From: a virus
Virus record (IMG/VR): IMGVR_UViG_3300042889_001694
Span: 1 to 60,573 of that record
Direction: 5' to 3' (one strand)
DNA: 60,573 nt
Every line of letters begins with the position of its first letter. Position 1 is the first letter of the stretch. Under the pieces are notes generated by a model. It was given only the letters and a program-made list of their open reading frames with translations. It searched no databases and was not told the DNA's origin. Position numbers and translations under genes: made by a program. Positions 57,390 to 60,573 of this stretch are shown here, piece after piece.

Positions 57390-58067
57390 ATGTCATACAA
57401 CAAAACAAAATGCGACCCTGATTTGGGTCAACGTGTACACGAACACTTGGTCAAGTGTGGTGTTGAAACTCCAACATTTCAGCACAGTGTTGATCGCAAA
57501 GACAAGATCGACTTGATTGAAAAAGACTTCAAGCACATCATGGAAGTCTTGGGATTGGACTTGAACGACGATAGTCTAATGGATACACCCAAGCGTGTGG
57601 CCAAGATGTATGTGAATGAAATCTTCTGGGGACTTGACTACGAAGCGTTTCCCAAATGCACCACGGTAGACAACAAAATGAAGTACGACGAAATGGTAGT
57701 TGAACGCAATGTCAACGTGCAAAGCAATTGCGAACACCACTTTGTTGTGATCGACGGCTTGGCAACTGTGGGGTATATTCCCAAACAAAAAGTTCTTGGA
57801 CTAAGCAAAATCAATCGCATAGTTGAATATTTCAGCAAGCGTCCACAAATTCAGGAACGCTTGACCGAGCAAGTGTATCATGCCTTGCAATACATTCTTG
57901 AGACAGACAATATCGGCGTTGTGATTGATGCACAACACTATTGTGTAAAATCGCGTGGTGTAGAAGACACAGGCTCAAGCACAGTCACAAGCAAATTAGG
58001 CGGCGTATTCAAAACTGATCACAGTGTTCGTAGCGAATTCATGAACATTGTCAATAGCTGCCGCTAA
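57390..58067 (+). CDS. folE: GTP cyclohydrolase I
   Basis: A 225-residue GTP cyclohydrolase I, converting GTP to dihydroneopterin triphosphate, the first step of folate, queuosine and 7-deazaguanine synthesis. Motifs: MDTPKRVAKMYVNEIFWG, QSNCEHHFVVIDG (zinc Cys114 with His117), GYIPKQKVLGLSKINRIVEYFSKRPQIQERLTEQ with typical GLSK and RxQxQERLT, and HYCVKSRGVEDTGSSTVTS with the second Cys. AAGGAAGG precedes the ATG. Supports the 7-deazaguanine pathway with the DpdA-like and QueD-like proteins. Confidence 0.95.
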   Translation: MSYNKTKCDPDLGQRVHEHLVKCGVETPTFQHSVDRKDKIDLIEKDFKHIMEVLGLDLNDDSLMDTPKRVAKMYVNEIFWGLDYEAFPKCTTVDNKMKYDEMVVERNVNVQSNCEHHFVVIDGLATVGYIPKQKVLGLSKINRIVEYFSKRPQIQERLTEQVYHALQYILETDNIGVVIDAQHYCVKSRGVEDTGSSTVTSKLGGVFKTDHSVRSEFMNIVNSCR

Positions 58068-58076
58068 GGAGTAAGC

Positions 58077-58451
58077 ATGACTGATCTAGAACAGGCGCAA
58101 GCAAACAAGATTGCACCATGGGATGATTATGTTGTTGAGCATAGTGACTTTCATGTGGCTGTGTTTCGTGATCGTTATCCTGTAACATCTGGGCACTTGT
58201 TGTTCGTTCCAAGATACAACACACCCAGCGTTGTGCTTGATGCATTTGATTCTGCTTATCGCCATGGTTGCACAATGGTAGCCAACAACGAATGTGACGC
58301 ATTCAACATTGGATTTAACTGTGGTGTTGAAGCTGGACAAACAGTTATGTATCCGCACATACACCTGATGCCTAGACGCAAAGGCGATGTTGAAGATCCT
58401 GTGGGCGGCGTTCGGAATACCATACCGGGCAAGGGCAATTATAAAAAATGA
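58077..58451 (+). CDS. HIT-family nucleotide hydrolase
   Basis: A 124-residue HIT protein. The histidine triad is YPHIHLMPRRKGD near residue 95, and SGHLLFVPRYNTPSVV is the usual upstream strand. HIT proteins hydrolyse or transfer nucleotidyl groups. GGAG lies before the ATG. It stands between folE and the radical SAM gene, overlapping the latter by four bases. Confidence 0.85.
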   Translation: MTDLEQAQANKIAPWDDYVVEHSDFHVAVFRDRYPVTSGHLLFVPRYNTPSVVLDAFDSAYRHGCTMVANNECDAFNIGFNCGVEAGQTVMYPHIHLMPRRKGDVEDPVGGVRNTIPGKGNYKK

Positions 58452-60463
58452 ACTTTTACTTGGTCACCAAGGATTCTTTGAAGAACAGAATGATGCCGGT
58501 ACTTTGGTGCTCGGCTAAAACTTACTACGAAGAACACGGCAAACGGGTCAACGAGTGGACTTGGTCGGATCCTTGGTTGGCTAACGATTGCACTGTTGAT
58601 GAAATTCTAGAAGTCTGCGCAGATGCACCACCCGACATATTGGGCTGTAGTGTGTATGTGTGGAACGTTGACTTCATGGAAGAACTTGCTCAACGAGTCA
58701 AACAACAATACCCCAATTGTCTGGTGGTGTTTGGTGGTCCACAAGTTGATATCAAGTACTCAGATGATTACTTTGTTAACAATCCCTGGGTTGATGTTGT
58801 TTGCCCCAGTGATGGGTACGGTGAAATCATTATCACAGCACTACTGGACCAACATCCAGTGGAGAACTTTAATAATATCCCGTATGTGTATTACACCAAC
58901 CAACAACGCGAAAAGTTGTTCAGCACAACCGAAATTGAAAAACGATCATTTGTCTGGCCTAACAATATATTTAAAGCACAAGAATCCACACTTGAGCAAC
59001 ACCCAATAGATGTTGCCATCTACGAGACCACTCGTGGGTGCCCTTACAAATGTATCTACTGTGACTGGGGTGGTGGAACATACAGTAAAATTTCCAAGAA
59101 GCCTTTTACCACTGTGCTAGACGAGTGGGAGTGGATGGCTTCTCACAAGATCAAGAATATCAGTATAGCCGATGCCAATTTTGGAATTATGGAGATTGAC
59201 TTGGCAATCACCGACCACATTGTGGACATGAAGCGCAAGTACGGTTATCCGGAAGGTGTTACCACAGAGTCTGCCAAGAATCATCTAGACCGTACAGTGA
59301 AAATTTATGAGAAATTTTTAGAAAACAAACTTGCATATTTTTATAAAATTGCAGTGCAAGCAGTTGATGAAAATATCAAGAACAACATTGAACGCATTGA
59401 CATCCCGTTTGATGAGCAAATCAAGTCCTTGAATTATCTAAGAAACAAGTATAAAGATATTTCGGTCAAGATTGAAACCATCATAGGCATGCCGGGCGAT
59501 AGTTACCAGCTGACTCTTGATCAGATTGATCGACATGCAGACAACAATATTCCTGTGTGCAAATCTGAAGTGTGGGCATTGCTACCAGAAGCTCCGGCGT
59601 ACAGTCCTGAGATGCGAGAGAAATTTCAGCTAAAAACTGTTAAAAAATTGTTTTTGTCTACGCCGCTAATTTTGAAAAACAATGCATTGCCGGATCCCGG
59701 AGTCAATTACTTCCAAGAAACCAACAGCAATCGAGTTGAGTATGTGGTTGGCACTTACAGCTACAGCGTTGATGATTTTGTTGACATGTTCATTGTTAAT
59801 GCACTGGCCAGTGCTGGTACTGCAACTGGTCTTGATCAACTGTGGAGTTATTTTTCACGTGAGCACAACATCAAAGCATCTGTGTTGGTTGACTTTATCT
59901 ACAAGCGGTTTGTTCTCAATTATGAGAATTTCAAAACCAAAGATCTTGCTGCCAACTTTGGCAATGCAGTTACCACACTGAAAAGATTTGTGCACGAGCC
60001 CAATTTCCAACAAAGTGCAATTGATTACCATCCAGACTTTCCACTCTTGATGCCACCGCACACGTACATACCTTTTGTGATTGGACTAAATGCGCAGGAA
60101 TTTTATCAAGAAATTTGCACAGCCATTGCAGATCAGTTTGGTGATGATCGTGTGATTGATTTAGGACACTACATTAGTCATCGATTGATGGATGTGGCGT
60201 ATAATTTTGATCATGGTCGTGTGTTCAAAACCAAATATAATTGGCATGACTACTTTGTCAATGCCTCCAAATTAACAGCTGGAGACTACACGTATCAAAC
60301 AAGCGATACTACCTTGATCATCAACCCACATAAAAATACCAGTGAGCTACCAAATTGGCACACTTACCCAAAAGATTCATTACAACAGAAAAAGCAATAC
60401 TATTACCAGTCGGTCACACGAATGTATGTGAGCAGACTTAGTGAGCGTATAAACTTGCTCTAA
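58448..60463 (+). CDS. B12-binding-type radical SAM protein
   Basis: A 671-residue protein. The N-terminal 150 residues have a Rossmann-like fold typical of cobalamin-binding domains (DILGCSVYVWNVDFMEEL, LVVFGGPQVDIKY), but the D-x-H-x-x-G cobalamin motif is not seen. The radical SAM cluster motif is RGCPYKCIYCDWGG (Cys198, Cys202, Cys205), followed by ISIADANFGI and SVKIETIIGMPGDSYQLTLD. The C-terminal third is helical and unique. Such enzymes methylate or rearrange unactivated carbons; the substrate is unknown. Confidence 0.85.
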   Translation: MNFYLVTKDSLKNRMMPVLWCSAKTYYEEHGKRVNEWTWSDPWLANDCTVDEILEVCADAPPDILGCSVYVWNVDFMEELAQRVKQQYPNCLVVFGGPQVDIKYSDDYFVNNPWVDVVCPSDGYGEIIITALLDQHPVENFNNIPYVYYTNQQREKLFSTTEIEKRSFVWPNNIFKAQESTLEQHPIDVAIYETTRGCPYKCIYCDWGGGTYSKISKKPFTTVLDEWEWMASHKIKNISIADANFGIMEIDLAITDHIVDMKRKYGYPEGVTTESAKNHLDRTVKIYEKFLENKLAYFYKIAVQAVDENIKNNIERIDIPFDEQIKSLNYLRNKYKDISVKIETIIGMPGDSYQLTLDQIDRHADNNIPVCKSEVWALLPEAPAYSPEMREKFQLKTVKKLFLSTPLILKNNALPDPGVNYFQETNSNRVEYVVGTYSYSVDDFVDMFIVNALASAGTATGLDQLWSYFSREHNIKASVLVDFIYKRFVLNYENFKTKDLAANFGNAVTTLKRFVHEPNFQQSAIDYHPDFPLLMPPHTYIPFVIGLNAQEFYQEICTAIADQFGDDRVIDLGHYISHRLMDVAYNFDHGRVFKTKYNWHDYFVNASKLTAGDYTYQTSDTTLIINPHKNTSELPNWHTYPKDSLQQKKQYYYQSVTRMYVSRLSERINLL

Positions 60464-60505
60464 TAAATAATGATCCTACAGCGGTCTTTCTGGCATTCAT
60501 CCCGC

Positions 60506-60535
60506 TTTACAAACTCTGCAAGCCTATGCTATAAT
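60506..60535 (+). promoter_or_regulatory. Sigma70 promoter
   Basis: TTTACA (60506-60511), 18-base spacer, TATAAT (60530-60535), 19 bases before the ATG at 60554 with AGGAG between. Confidence 0.65.
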
Positions 60536-60553
60536 TAACATAGGAGAAAAAGC

Positions 60554-60573
60554 ATGTCAACATTAAATCCCGT
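60554..60573 (+). CDS. Start of a gene cut by the window edge
   Basis: ATG with AGGAG eight to twelve bases upstream and a good promoter. Only MSTLNP is visible, so nothing can be said of the product. The 90 bases before it hold the promoter and an AATAAATA motif at 60462-60470. Confidence 0.6.

Noticed and set aside
60470-60538. 22-codon frame after an AATAAATA motif
   Set aside because: No ribosome-binding site, unremarkable product, and it overlaps the promoter of the next gene.

Overview
This window looks like part of a large T4-like tailed phage (myovirus) genome that infects a Gram-negative bacterium. The phage signature comes from a family B DNA polymerase (35292-37961), a T4 gp45-type sliding clamp (38940-39671), a DsbA-type late transcription factor (34998-35258), a PhoH ATPase, a lysis cassette with endolysin, holin and two-component spanins, and a late-promoter motif resembling T4 TATAAATA. 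The spanin pair implies an outer membrane. A Bug/TctC-type periplasmic binding protein (5838-6818), a family most expanded in Betaproteobacteria, points weakly to a betaproteobacterial, perhaps freshwater, host. No integrase, tRNA, IS element or CRISPR array was seen. Genes are tightly packed with many ATGA overlaps, and no stretch over 300 bases lacks a gene.

Layout. 1-12.0 kb: accessory genes (HAD fragment, PhoH, two conserved phage proteins, SGNH hydrolases, a methyltransferase, a ferritin-like protein, a class I glutamine amidotransferase, sulfotransferase-like proteins, the Bug protein, a 2OG-Fe(II) oxygenase-like protein, and an APS kinase-nucleotidyltransferase fusion beside a DUF2061 protein). 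12.1-14.7 kb: lysis cassette. 14.7-18.7 kb: small unknown proteins, a DnaJ-like protein and a ClpA-like unfoldase. 18.7-22.5 kb: unknown or probably structural proteins, a nucleotidyltransferase and a glycosyltransferase.

22.5-33.5 kb: the most unusual region. At least five and perhaps ten proteins of unrelated function start with a short tag of the form M-R-x-x-E-[FIL], several followed by a [VI]-x-E/G junction. This resembles the capsid-targeting sequence of T4 internal head proteins, which is cut by the prohead protease. Two large proteins (672 and 714 aa) contain repeated internal G-V-A-E/G junctions that divide them into modules of mostly 60-75 residues. I infer a set of virion-packaged proteins, including modular polyproteins, a nucleotidyltransferase-metallopeptidase, a Gp88-domain protein and possibly a Dps-like protein, matured by protease cutting.

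33.6-44.6 kb: S-adenosylhomocysteine hydrolase, DsbA, DNA polymerase, a methyltransferase and the clamp, then a DpdA-like transglycosylase and a QueD-like protein. With GTP cyclohydrolase I at 57.4 kb, these suggest 7-deazaguanine modification of phage DNA.

44.6-57.3 kb: a polycistronic sugar/cell-surface island with glycosyltransferases, an RmlB-like dehydratase, an RfbH-like PMP-dependent C3-dehydrase, an aminotransferase, a thiamine-diphosphate enzyme split into two subunits, a FkbM methyltransferase, an SDR, a GalE-like epimerase, two 2OG-Fe(II) oxygenase-like proteins and a PLP-fold protein. 57.4-60.5 kb: FolE, a HIT protein and a B12-type radical SAM protein. Strong sigma70-like promoters precede early-type genes, while late-type motifs often sit only 4-8 bases before a start codon, suggesting leaderless or near-leaderless late mRNAs.
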